Source: a virus. Taken from it: 53,444 nucleotides of DNA. The stretch covers positions 1 through 53,444 of IMG/VR virus record IMGVR_UViG_3300030329_003629; one strand, written 5' to 3'. The translations under genes and the position numbers were made by a program. A model generated the notes under the pieces. The model saw nothing but the letters and a program-made list of their open reading frames with translations, searched no databases and was not told the origin of the DNA. The first letter of the stretch is position 1. Each line of letters begins with the position of its first letter. This document shows, piece after piece, positions 1-9,500 of the stretch.

Positions 1-771
1 GGTCGTTACAAAAACTTTTATCAGTTTGCTAAAGATTATGTGAGTATAGTAAGAAAGAAAATAGGAGGACTCTATATTAATGATTATTCTAAAGGAAGTA
101 AAAAGATTCTGGAAGACATGGCACCCTATACTATTAGGTTTAGTCAGGCTGAAGCAGGGTTTAAAGTAGATACTCAAGAAACAATTTTAAATGTATCTAT
201 CCAGCCACAGACACTCTCTCTTATAAGTAAATTAAAAAGAGATTTAGTAGTAGAAGGAGAAAATGAGGTTATATTAGCCGATACCGCAGTTAAATTAATG
301 ACGAAAGTACATCAGCTATGTAGTGGTACAATTAAATTTGAAAGTGGAAACTCAATGGTAGTCGACACCAGTAAAGCAGAATTTATAAAAAAAGAATTTA
401 AAGGAAAAAAAATAGGAATATTTTATAAATTTAAAGAAGAATTAAATGCAATAAAGGAGGTGTTTAATAACACTATTTGTACTACTTTAGATGAGTTTAA
501 TAATACTAATAAAAACATTGCGTTACAAATAGTTAGCGGAAGAGAAGGAATATCTTTGCGCCAAGCAGATGCCTTAGTTTATTATAATATTGACTTTAGT
601 GCTACTTCTTATTGGCAGAGCCGAGATAGAATGACAACTAAAGATAGATTAAAAAATAATATCTTTTGGATATTTAGTAAAGAGGGAATTGAGAAAGATA
701 TATATAAAGCGGTAGTGAAAAAGAAAGATTACACGCTTACTCATTTTAAGCGAGATTTAGTAAATTTGTAA
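1..771 (+). CDS. SNF2-like superfamily 2 helicase, C-terminal part (cut by window edge)
   Basis: The frame is open from base 1, so the gene starts upstream; about 256 residues of its C-terminal half are visible. The GTG at 40 should not be taken as the start because the codons before it read on in frame. The second RecA-like domain shows a motif V-like GREGISL followed about 25 residues later by a motif VI-like QSRDRMTT, the pattern of SNF2-type ATPases in which the motif VI arginines contact ATP. The Walker A and DExx motifs would lie outside the window. It heads a rightward series with nucleases and a DnaA-like protein, so a role in DNA replication or recombination is inferred. Confidence 0.8.
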   Translation, partial: GRYKNFYQFAKDYVSIVRKKIGGLYINDYSKGSKKILEDMAPYTIRFSQAEAGFKVDTQETILNVSIQPQTLSLISKLKRDLVVEGENEVILADTAVKLMTKVHQLCSGTIKFESGNSMVVDTSKAEFIKKEFKGKKIGIFYKFKEELNAIKEVFNNTICTTLDEFNNTNKNIALQIVSGREGISLRQADALVYYNIDFSATSYWQSRDRMTTKDRLKNNIFWIFSKEGIEKDIYKAVVKKKDYTLTHFKRDLVNL

Positions 772-860
772 TGTGGAAAATACTCTTAATAAAAAAGACT
801 TATCGTTTATTATATATATATTATTAATGATATTTGTTTTTTTAAGCGGTATTTAAAACG

Positions 861-1070
861 ATGAAAAGGTTTATTATATTTACGCTGATATGGATCAGTC
901 AAAATTTAGCAATACCTTTTTGGATTGTAGGACATATTCATTTATCCATACATGACTTCCATGATATTGTAGAATTAATATCGTCATTAGGCATGAATGT
1001 TATAGTGGGAATAGGATTTTATTTGGATTATAAATATGACCGAACAACAAATACAAAGAGAAAGGATTAA
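861..1070 (+). CDS. Small membrane protein, two predicted transmembrane segments
   Basis: A 69-residue product with two hydrophobic stretches (about residues 4-24 and 36-56) separated by a His-rich loop, and a short basic C-terminus. I do not recognise the family. It starts after a 90-base AT-rich gap that contains ATATTTG about 30 bases before the ATG, a possible weak promoter. Its 3' end overlaps the following nuclease gene by 35 bases in another frame, as happens repeatedly in this crowded segment. It probably sits in the host inner membrane; the function is unknown. Confidence 0.55.
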   Translation: MKRFIIFTLIWISQNLAIPFWIVGHIHLSIHDFHDIVELISSLGMNVIVGIGFYLDYKYDRTTNTKRKD

Positions 1071-1284
1071 GCAATTGGAGTCGGAAGGATACTACGTTCT
1101 TAAGCTAATCAAGACCAATAAGAATGGTATCCCCGACCTCCTTGCTATACCTCCAGGATGTGAAGTATTATTTTCAGAAATAAAAAAACCTAAAGGGAAG
1201 GTTTCTAAACTACAAGAATATAGATTAAAAGAATTAGAAAAACATGGATGTAAAACAGAGATATATAAGGGAAGCGGGATTTGA
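1036..1284 (+). CDS. VRR-NUC domain nuclease
   Basis: An 82-residue single-domain protein with the PD-(D/E)xK core of VRR-NUC enzymes: GIPDLLAI (PD at residues 33-34), then EIKKPKGKVSKLQ (E48, K50 and Q60). This order of Asp, Glu-x-Lys and Gln matches the metal-dependent active site of stand-alone viral VRR-NUC proteins. These act as structure-selective or junction-processing nucleases and often sit beside SNF2-type helicases in phages, as here. The overlaps with both neighbours suggest translational coupling. Confidence 0.85.
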   Translation: MTEQQIQRERIKQLESEGYYVLKLIKTNKNGIPDLLAIPPGCEVLFSEIKKPKGKVSKLQEYRLKELEKHGCKTEIYKGSGI

Positions 1285-1609
1285 TATAGCCGATGATTTT
1301 ATAGAGACTTTAGGAAATTTAGATATAAGAACATCTAAAAAGATTGTGCGCTTTATAGAAAAAGAGCTTGATAAAATAGAGTGCAATAGTTTGGTTTCTA
1401 CAATTGTCCCAGGATTTATTATAGATGATGATAATAATCCTGTTACTTTTGTGTTAGAAATAATAAAAGATTATTCCCCTTATATTATTTTATCTGATAT
1501 CCAGTTAGTGGCGATGGATGAATATTTAGACTTACTTAACTTGAATAAAAAATTAAATGACGGAAGAACAAATAAAAGACTTAAAAAGAATTATAGAAGA
1601 TGTGTGTGA
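1244..1609 (+). CDS. Hypothetical protein
   Basis: A 121-residue protein with a helical N-terminal half, a predicted beta-rich centre (residues about 50-85, with a DDDNNP turn) and a basic C-terminus. I do not recognise it. It overlaps the VRR-NUC gene by 41 bases and the next gene by 53 bases, which is long even for this region. The first dozen residues and the C-terminal extension are therefore less certain than the middle. No alternative ATG nearby gives a shorter overlap. Confidence 0.5.
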   Translation: MDVKQRYIREAGFDIADDFIETLGNLDIRTSKKIVRFIEKELDKIECNSLVSTIVPGFIIDDDNNPVTFVLEIIKDYSPYIILSDIQLVAMDEYLDLLNLNKKLNDGRTNKRLKKNYRRCV

Positions 1610-2006
1610 GGTAGACTTAAGCCTTAACACACGAAAGAGAGAAAATATAAATGCCCGCGCAATCGGATATAAAATACTACGAGAAGTAGAGTATCAAAGT
1701 TATCATGCTATCGCACGCTCTTTTAATAAAAGCCACGCCACTATCTTACAATGTTTAAAAAATTTTAAATATATGTTACTTTCGGATGCTCAAATGAAAA
1801 GAAATTATCAACAAATAAAACTAACCTGGGAAGGTTTAGCAGAGGAATACCGAGAATTAAAACCTCTGGAAATAAAAAAACAATTAAAAAGTTTGGAAGA
1901 ACAAAATAAAATGTTAAATTTGTGCTTAATAGATGTTCAAAAAAAGTTTGCAACCAAGCTAAAAAAAATTGAGTTACAATTAAAACATGCCAAGAGTCGC
2001 GCCTGA
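1557..2006 (+). CDS. DnaA C-terminal-like DNA-binding protein
   Basis: A 149-residue protein. Residues about 30-73 resemble domain IV of DnaA, the helix-turn-helix that binds DnaA boxes: ARAIGYKILRE followed by the signature-like NKSHATI at residues 57-63. The AAA+ ATPase part of DnaA is absent, and the remainder is a charged, helical, probably coiled-coil tail. Family knowledge suggests sequence-specific DNA binding; a role in replication start or in regulation is inferred from its place after helicase and nuclease genes. It could be a competitor of host DnaA. Confidence 0.75.
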   Translation: MTEEQIKDLKRIIEDVCEVDLSLNTRKRENINARAIGYKILREVEYQSYHAIARSFNKSHATILQCLKNFKYMLLSDAQMKRNYQQIKLTWEGLAEEYRELKPLEIKKQLKSLEEQNKMLNLCLIDVQKKFATKLKKIELQLKHAKSRA

Positions 2007-2178
2007 AGATACGCAATCTATTACGCATATAAATTTTATATGTGATAAAATTCACGACTTTGGAGATGACTTATACGAGACTTTAATGGACAGAAAGTAT
2101 GAGGAGGCGAAGGAAGAGGCACAAAAATTACACAAATTATTAGGGGAATTTATAATATCTATCTCAGATGAAATATAA
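1987..2178 (+). CDS. Small acidic helical protein
   Basis: A 63-residue protein, acidic and mostly helical, with alternating Glu and Lys in residues 35-50. No family is recognised. It overlaps the end of the DnaA-like gene by 20 bases. The frame is uninterrupted, and the antisense frame here reads as low-quality sequence, so a gene on this strand is the better choice. Confidence 0.5.
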   Translation: MPRVAPEDTQSITHINFICDKIHDFGDDLYETLMDRKYEEAKEEAQKLHKLLGEFIISISDEI

Positions 2179-2221
2179 AAGAGATATAGTATTTAGAATT
2201 AATTTGCCTTGGTAATAGTTA

Positions 2222-2563
2222 ATGGCCTATAAAAGCAAAATAGACCAGGCTAAAGCAAGTAAGAGGCATTATGAAGCAAATAAAGATATAATAAAAAAAA
2301 GAACAAAAAAAAGAAACAAAACACAAAAACAAAAAAATAAAGAGTATGTAAATAAAATTAAAACAGAAATAGGATGTGTGGATTGTGGAGAAAAAAACCC
2401 GGTTGTTTTAGATTTTGATCACGTTAGAGGAGATAAAATATTATGCATATCAGATATGACACGGGGAGCATACTCATTAGAAACAATAAAAAAAGAAATT
2501 AAAAAGTGTGAGGTTAGATGTTCTAACTGTCACCGAGTAGCAACTTACAATAGAAGAAAATGA
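2222..2563 (+). CDS. HNH endonuclease
   Basis: A 113-residue protein with a very basic N-terminal 45 residues followed by an HNH domain. CVDC (C52, C55) and C100 with CHR (C103, H104) form a zinc-binding frame, and DFDHV (residues 64-68) holds the catalytic His. The C-terminal TYNRRK is typical of phage HNH proteins of this type. Family members cut or nick double-stranded DNA with a metal ion. It may be a free-standing homing endonuclease or a genuine phage enzyme. The next gene starts within its stop codon. Confidence 0.85.
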   Translation: MAYKSKIDQAKASKRHYEANKDIIKKRTKKRNKTQKQKNKEYVNKIKTEIGCVDCGEKNPVVLDFDHVRGDKILCISDMTRGAYSLETIKKEIKKCEVRCSNCHRVATYNRRK

Positions 2564-2811
2564 TAAACGAACAATTAATGCAAGAGTTAGAAAATAATGA
2601 ATGCGTATTAGCTACAGGATATGATAATGCTTTAATAGGTATAAGTCAAGGAGCTAACCCTGTAGCTATCTATGATGCTGAGTTATGTATTAAATGTTTA
2701 ATGGAAGAAGAGGGTATGACTGAAGAAGATGCTGTAGATTTTTTTTATTATAGCACAGTAGGTAGTTACGTAGGAGACAAAACCCCATTATATATAAGAC
2801 TATATGAATAA
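2560..2811 (+). CDS. Conserved phage hypothetical protein
   Basis: An 83-residue acidic protein. The segments TGYDNALIGI, AIYDAELCIKCLM and GSYVGDKTPLYI look like a small domain seen in many tailed phages, recognised here from memory only. No enzymatic motif is visible. Its ATG overlaps the HNH stop codon by four bases, so the two are probably translationally coupled, and its stop overlaps the next start. Confidence 0.65.
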   Translation: MINEQLMQELENNECVLATGYDNALIGISQGANPVAIYDAELCIKCLMEEEGMTEEDAVDFFYYSTVGSYVGDKTPLYIRLYE

Positions 2812-3187
2812 ACAAATAGCTAAAGAATTAAATGAGTTTAGCCAAACAATTGCTAAGCGCTTCTCGTATAAAGAACGAGAAGGAAATGTAAATAATGAAA
2901 CCTTTATAGTGGATGAAGTTATTCCTACCTCTGACCACACTGCTGTAATTAATTTTAGAAAAGATAGCGGCAAGATAGGGGTGGCTTTTTGTTATTATAT
3001 CGCAAAAGGAAAATCTAAAGGCTGGAAATATTTCTTTCCTACTGACTCTCACCTCAACGGATTTCAAGCATTCTTATATTATAAGTTAGATGCTGAACGA
3101 AAAAATTATAATAAAAATTTTTTAGTAGAACAGTACAATAGAAACCGTGAGTATAACGAACATATACAATTTGAAGATGAAATATAA
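2804..3187 (+). CDS. Hypothetical protein
   Basis: A 127-residue protein with a beta-rich centre (about residues 30-85, including DHTAVINFRKDSGKIGVAF) and an acidic, Asn- and Tyr-rich C-terminal tail. Not recognised. It overlaps the genes on both sides by about 8-11 bases, the normal spacing in this run. Confidence 0.55.
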   Translation: MNKQIAKELNEFSQTIAKRFSYKEREGNVNNETFIVDEVIPTSDHTAVINFRKDSGKIGVAFCYYIAKGKSKGWKYFFPTDSHLNGFQAFLYYKLDAERKNYNKNFLVEQYNRNREYNEHIQFEDEI

Positions 3188-3368
3188 AGGAATAAAAAAA
3201 ATATTAAGAGAACAGATTGAGCGAAAGATGAATGCTCTATGGACTTGGGATAAAAAAGATAAAAATTTTACCTGGATCTATAAAAATTACAATGATGATT
3301 TACCTATCTATACTGCGGGGCAATTATTAGAAGAGATCGATAAGGAAATTAAGCAGCAAGCTTCTTAG
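3177..3368 (+). CDS. Small hypothetical protein, last gene of the rightward left-hand run
   Basis: A 63-residue protein. The ATG at 3177 is preferred because it overlaps the previous stop by 11 bases, like its neighbours; an in-frame ATG at 3147 would give ten extra residues and a 41-base overlap. It contains WTWDKKDKNFTWIYK and is otherwise unremarkable. Its 3' end overlaps the end of the leftward gene at 3349 by 20 bases, so transcription from both sides converges here. No hairpin terminator is evident at the junction. Confidence 0.5.
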   Translation: MKYKGIKKILREQIERKMNALWTWDKKDKNFTWIYKNYNDDLPIYTAGQLLEEIDKEIKQQAS

Positions 3369-3585
3369 CTTTTAATAGCTCAGCACATTTTTCATACTCT
3401 TCCGTAGAGGTAAAGTATTCTATAAGAGTATCGTATACATCGTCTTCCATAACCACATGTTTACGCGTAGGGTTAATAATAAAAGTAACCTCATGTGTTT
3501 CTTCAATTAATTCTTCTAAAGTTTTTTTACCTAATAATAAAGTGTAAGTGTGACGCATGCATAAATCTTCATTAAATTCTTTCAT
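3349..3585 (-). CDS. Small acidic hypothetical protein at the end of the virion module
   Basis: A 78-residue acidic protein, not recognised. It begins five bases after the stop of the 2816-residue gene and is the last gene of the long leftward run, so it is probably co-transcribed with it. The pattern (helical ends, a short beta stretch HEVTFIINPTRKHVVM) gives no function. It overlaps the opposing gene's 3' end. Confidence 0.55.
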   Translation of the reverse strand: MKEFNEDLCMRHTYTLLLGKKTLEELIEETHEVTFIINPTRKHVVMEDDVYDTLIEYFTSTEEYEKCAELLKAKKLAA

Positions 3586-3590
3586 GGTGT

Positions 3591-6500
3591 TTATTTAAAA
3601 ATTCTATTATCATTCTTCTTTCCTGTATCAAAAATTCTATTATCATCCTTCTTTCCTTTTGGGAAAATAGTGCTCTCATCTTTTTTACTATCTTTAAAAA
3701 TAGTGTTATCCTCTACTTCTTTTTTAACTTTCTTTTTAGTTTTTCTTTTTCTTTTATTATTCCTTTTTCTTTCTGCTTCACTTTGTATTTGATACTCACT
3801 GAAGTTAAATAAACGCATGATTATTTTTGCTGGATCCTCTCCGCCTTTTGCGAGTTTTTCTAAGTTCTCAAAGATCTTACTTATATTTCTAAGAGGCATT
3901 CCTGTAAATTGTCCTAATTCCATGAGTGCTTTAAAGCCAGCTTCTTCTTTTTTAGTAGGGTCTTTAGTGTTTAACCATTTATATAAATTTTTAAATACTT
4001 CTTCAAACTGCGTAACTACGGGTAGGTTTTTAAATCCTAAAAATGATAATGGTTTTCCTTGAAATATATGTGCTAAATTCACAGCAACCTCTCCTAAGAT
4101 TAATAACCCATTTACATTTCCTAAGATTGCTGCTCTTGCTAAATCGCTTTCATCTTCATCATCCCAATCCGCCAGTAATCCAGGGAACCCATTAGCTACA
4201 TACTGGAATAACATAGGCATTACTACATGATAAGTAAAAAAGGTTCTTGCGTTTTGCATCTTAGTTCCTTTCCCTTCCTTACCTCCGGACTTTAATAACT
4301 TATAGAAGTTTCTTATAGCGTATACTTCTTTTCTTAAATATTGTTTAGGTGTAGTTAAGAACATATTAATAGCTCTCATATAAGCATCTTGCGTTTGATA
4401 GTAATCTCTATCTTGCAAATCTGTAGACTGCTGAGTACGCTTAGTATCTCTCTCCCATTTTCTAATAGCTATATCTATAGCTTCCTTTTCTGTTTTACCT
4501 GCTTCTAATGCTTGATTTTTATAATAAACATAATTAGGAACTCCTCCTAAATAGATAGCTCCTCTATCCCCTAATCGCGTGGTATACATTAATGCATCTA
4601 CCAAACTCTCTCTTTGATCTACTCTTAATCCTGTAGCACTTCTAATCCAATCTTTATCACCTAATCTTTTATCCGTATACATCTCTAAGGCTTTAGTAAT
4701 ACTTCGCGCATCTCTATCCTGCATATATACTGAGTTCTCTGCTATCTCTTTCCATACTGCGCTAACCGATTGTCCTTTACCTAACCTACCTATTGCAGCA
4801 TTTTTAATCCAATTAGCAAACCCTATATCATTAGCATAAGTTATAAAAGAAGTTAACTGTTTTAAAGTTACTACAGGATTAATACCTAAACGAGAAGTTA
4901 TAAATAAATCCTGCATAATATTAACATAAGAATCAAACCTTACATTAGATTTAAACATTCCTTTATTAGCCAGCTTTTGAATTGCAGCTTCTATCATTTC
5001 ATTTACATTACCCCCATATAAGTTTTCAATCGTTTCTTTTATAATAGGATTAGTAAATAATTTATTAATATCATTTACCGGCCGTGCGTAAGCCGCAAAA
5101 TATTCCATATCACGCATGTAAGTAAACAAAGCATCTGTTCCGTCCATGGCTTTAATAGGCCGTTTATTATTCTCTCTCATCTTAGTGGAGTTAGCTGCCA
5201 CTACGTTATGATACTGCGTAGATCCGGATAATAAATCTACTCCTTCTGGCTCCACTCCATCTCTATAAACCATACCTGCATAGTTTACATTATAAGGCAT
5301 CTGCGTTCTATATATATCTTGATAAGCTTCATTATAATGATTATATAAACTTGGATATAAAACATCTACTTGCCAATCAGCAAACTCTTTTAATTCAGGA
5401 TAATTAGTTTCTAATTCCGTAGTTATATCCTTCATTATTCTTTGATAGTCTGGACCAAATTGAGCTTCAAACCCAGGATGATTTTGAGAGTCTTTATATT
5501 GGTTATATAAATAATACATTTGATTAGGAGACAAGCCAATTCCTTGCCTTAAAATTTCTTGCTCTAATTTTCTATTATTTTCCGCAGTTGGATTATCTTT
5601 ATAAGCCGCTTCTGCATCCTGTACTTTTTTAGCATCTCTAAATATTACATTAGGAACTTTATTAGTAAAAGATCCTACAATTTTTTTATACTTCTTACCA
5701 AATAATTCTTGATATTTAAAAATAATTAAAGCCTCATTCATTAGCATTCTTTCTTTAAATAAACGAGAAGCTCTATCTATTCTATCTGTAACTTCTTTTT
5801 GTGTTACCCCTTCAAATAAATCAGCAGGAAGTTTAGATATCTTATCCATGATTAGGAATAAATCAGAATGCTTATTCATAATATTTCCTAATGTACGAAA
5901 CACCCCATCAATTAATTTTCTTCCCCGACTTCTTATCGCATCTTTATTTTGTGCATACTGTCTGTCTTCGGGTAATTGTTCTTTTATATTTTCAATTATA
6001 TCGGTAATTTTATCTTGTATCTCCGCTTCAGTTGGCTTTTCTATTCCTGCTTCTTGCAATTCTTTCAAAGCTTGGTCTCTAAAACTTTCTCTTCGTCCAG
6101 TAATATCTTTATAAACCTCTTCAAACTGTCTTCTATATTCTAAATGAGCTTCTTGTAATTGATCTTTTAACATGGTTCTTCCTGTTAAAAACATTTGTTT
6201 TAACTCGGCCTCCACTCCTGCCAACACATTAACTTTTGTGAGATCATTATTACCCATTAAATTAGAGGCGCTTACCATATTCATGACAATTTGTAAATCA
6301 GCCATAGCCGTATAATCTCCTTCGAGTTTAACCGGTTTTTCATTAATCTCATTATATTCTTGTTGTAATTCTGCTATATATTTAAGAACTTCGTCTTCAG
6401 TTTTCTTAGCGCCTTTCTCAATTCTTCTTTTAATTGATGCTATTCTCTTTCTTGTGTCTTCATCTATCTTAACTCCTTTAAGAATATTGCTAATTTTCTT

Positions 6501-9500
6501 AACTGTTTTTTTAGGATCTAATAAAGCCTGGATTGAGGCTTCTAATCTTACATTATTTTTTTCTGCAGCAAACTCCATTACCTCATTCATTATTTCTTGA
6601 ATGTTATCATTATTGGCTTGCTCAATTTTTCGCATTAACTTAAGAGCTTCTTGCTTAGTATATATATCTTTAGGTAAAGTTTTACGCATAAAGTTTCTAA
6701 GCTCTCTTTGGACTTTCTTTAATTGTCTTTGTCCTTTAGTTTTAGCCTTTAATATTATACGCGCATTACGAATCGCTTCATTTAGATTAGTACTTTGTTT
6801 CCCTCCTAAAGCTCTGGCTATATCAATCATTAACAGAGATTGTTCGGTAGACATTCCTTTAACTCCGGGTTCTGCTACAGATTTATATCCTGCCTGTTCT
6901 CGTAAAAATTCCATCGTCTCATCCATCATCTCTTGCTCAGTAAGTTTTACTTTTGCTTTTGCATTCTTCGTTTGTAATTTATTATAGAAGTTAGATACTT
7001 TTTGAAATAATTTAACACCTGCTTTCATCCCTCCTTTTATATTTCCTAATGATGGTGGTATAACACTTAAAAGATCTGCGTTTATTTTCATTAACTCTCT
7101 TACCTCAGTCTTAGTAAACTTTCTCACTCTGGTAAGGTAATCTAAAATAGCAGCATCCGTAAAGTTTAAATCTCTGGCGGTAGTAATAATCTCTAAAGGT
7201 GTATCAAACTTGTTAAAAGTCTTTTGTGCTTTTTCATCTACATTTCTTTGTGCTTTTTCTCGCGGAGGTCTATATGTTTTTCCATCTTTCTTAAGTTTAT
7301 AAGAAGTGGTTTGCCCTCTATCTCCTCTGGTTCTTTCTACGGTAAACCCTAAAGCATTCGCCCACGCATTTAAAGCATTAGGATCAACTCCTTGAGGCCA
7401 TATAATACCATTAGATTTCATTTGATAAAAAGCAGCTAACTTTTCTACTGAAGCCTTCTGTGCTTTCTCTTGAGTTTTCTTTTTAGGTTTAGAGATCTTT
7501 TTAACACCTGTCCCGTAAGGAGCTACTACTTGAGCTTTAGCAGGTTTTCCTAATTCTTTTCCTTCGTATTTAGCCTTAAGGCTTTCAGGCATAATTTCAA
7601 AAGCATCTAACTTAATATCAGGAACGCCTACTACCTCTCCTAAAATATTAGTTTCATAAGTTGAGTGCTTTGACTTTCCACCTACTTCAGTTGGTTTTAA
7701 TACCAGCATTACATCGTTTTGCTCAAAGTTATTATCTCTATAAAATCCATCTCTTAATTCATCTAAGTTTATAAACCCATCTTTAGATTTAACAAGCTTA
7801 TGGAATTCAGTATTAGGAGTTTGCTCTTGTGCAACTATAGCTTTTAACAATCCTTTTCTTCCGTTACCATCTCTTCTGATAGAAGGCCAACTATCATGCT
7901 TTTCTAATATATCTCTTACTGCTTTTACCGGATTAGTAGCCAATGCTTCTTTTTTAAATACACCATAGTCTCCTAATTTATTTGCAAAAGCATCAAATAC
8001 TTTTTTGTTAAATAGTTTACTGGCTTGTGGGGACCCACTAATAATAAATATATAGTCTGCTTTTTCTACATTGTTAGCCATAGCTTTAGGTGTCATACCA
8101 CTTGCCCATATAATATTAGCAGCTAAATTTGTAGGATCTAATGCGTAGCTTGGACCTGCATCCATTTCAATACCATTAAATTCTCCTTTACCTAACTGAT
8201 CAGCTACCCAGAACCATACCTTCTGATCTTTGGCTACAATATCATCTATTAATTTTAATAAATCAATTTTGTTTTCAGGAGTAACTAAAGACATATCGTA
8301 ACTTTCTTTGAACTCAATTTGGTTTTTCTCTTTAGTTGAAGGTTCGTTAATAGTGGTTGGATCCCCAATAGGAGCTGTTCCATCCTCTATAACTTCTATA
8401 TCTCCTTCTGTAACTTCAGTTCCTTCTCTTACTTTTTTAGATACTGTATTGAAGAACTCAATCATATCAGCTTCTTCTTTAGTAAACTCTGTTATGTTAA
8501 CAGGTAAACCAACAGCCTTAGCTACTTTTTGTAACCATCTCTTTACTATATTTTTAGTAGGCCCATCTAACTGCGTATAGGCAGCTGAAAGATATCCAAA
8601 TAACTCAGCTACCTTTTCTTCATTTTGTTCTTCAACCGCATAATCTTTAGCAAAGCTTTCTATAACTTCCTTTAAGTTAGAGTCTTTTGGCAATCCTTTT
8701 ATTACCGACTGTAGCATTCTGCCCGTTACTGCGCTATATTTTTTAGAGTCTATACCTAACTTCTTTAATAGAACCGCATGCATAACTTCATGCCCTACTG
8801 TTCGCGTATTAGCTTTAGGTGCATTAATATGAATAGTATTAGTGTTAAGTGAGAAGCTTCCCTTCTTCCCTTTACTACCTTCGCTAACTGCTTGATTATA
8901 AGCATCTTCTGTAGCATGAACCACAATATTTAAATCAGGAATTAATTTAGCAATAGCCAGACCTGCATTCTTAGCTTGTCTTAATAAAGAAGGAATAATT
9001 CTTACTGCTTTAGGATCGCCTGCAGTTTCCGTTACCGTCACATTATCACTTACACTTACTCCTGGTAATGACACTGTTGTTCCATCACTTTTTGTTATAG
9101 TTACATTATCATTTTCATTATCTACAACTACAGCTTTCTCAGTGGTTTCTTGCTCTTGTTCTGTCTGCTCTTTTTTCCCTGACTTCTCATCAAAAATAGC
9201 AGTTAAATCTTCTACTTCCTTCTCCGTCTCTGTCCGAGAATCGGGGGTCTTTTTTTGCTTACTCGTTTTGGAAGGGGCCCTCTTGGTGTCTCCATCTCCC
9301 ACCTTTCGGCCATCTTCGGTTTGTACTTGTACATCCACGCTCTCTGGGCTTGACTCTTGAATGGCATCTTTTTTATTTTTTATTTGTTCAGGAGTTGGGT
9401 TCTCCACACCCTCCTCTTTTAATTCATTTATTGCTTGAGTAGTTAACTCAGCGTCAGCTTTATCTTTATCTATTTGAGCTTGACCTTCTCTTTGTATAAC

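Noticed and set aside
1765-2055. Antisense open frame of 96 residues opposite the DnaA-like gene
   Set aside because: Opposite a gene with a recognised domain; the composition (many Phe and Leu) is the reverse-strand shadow of Lys-rich codons.
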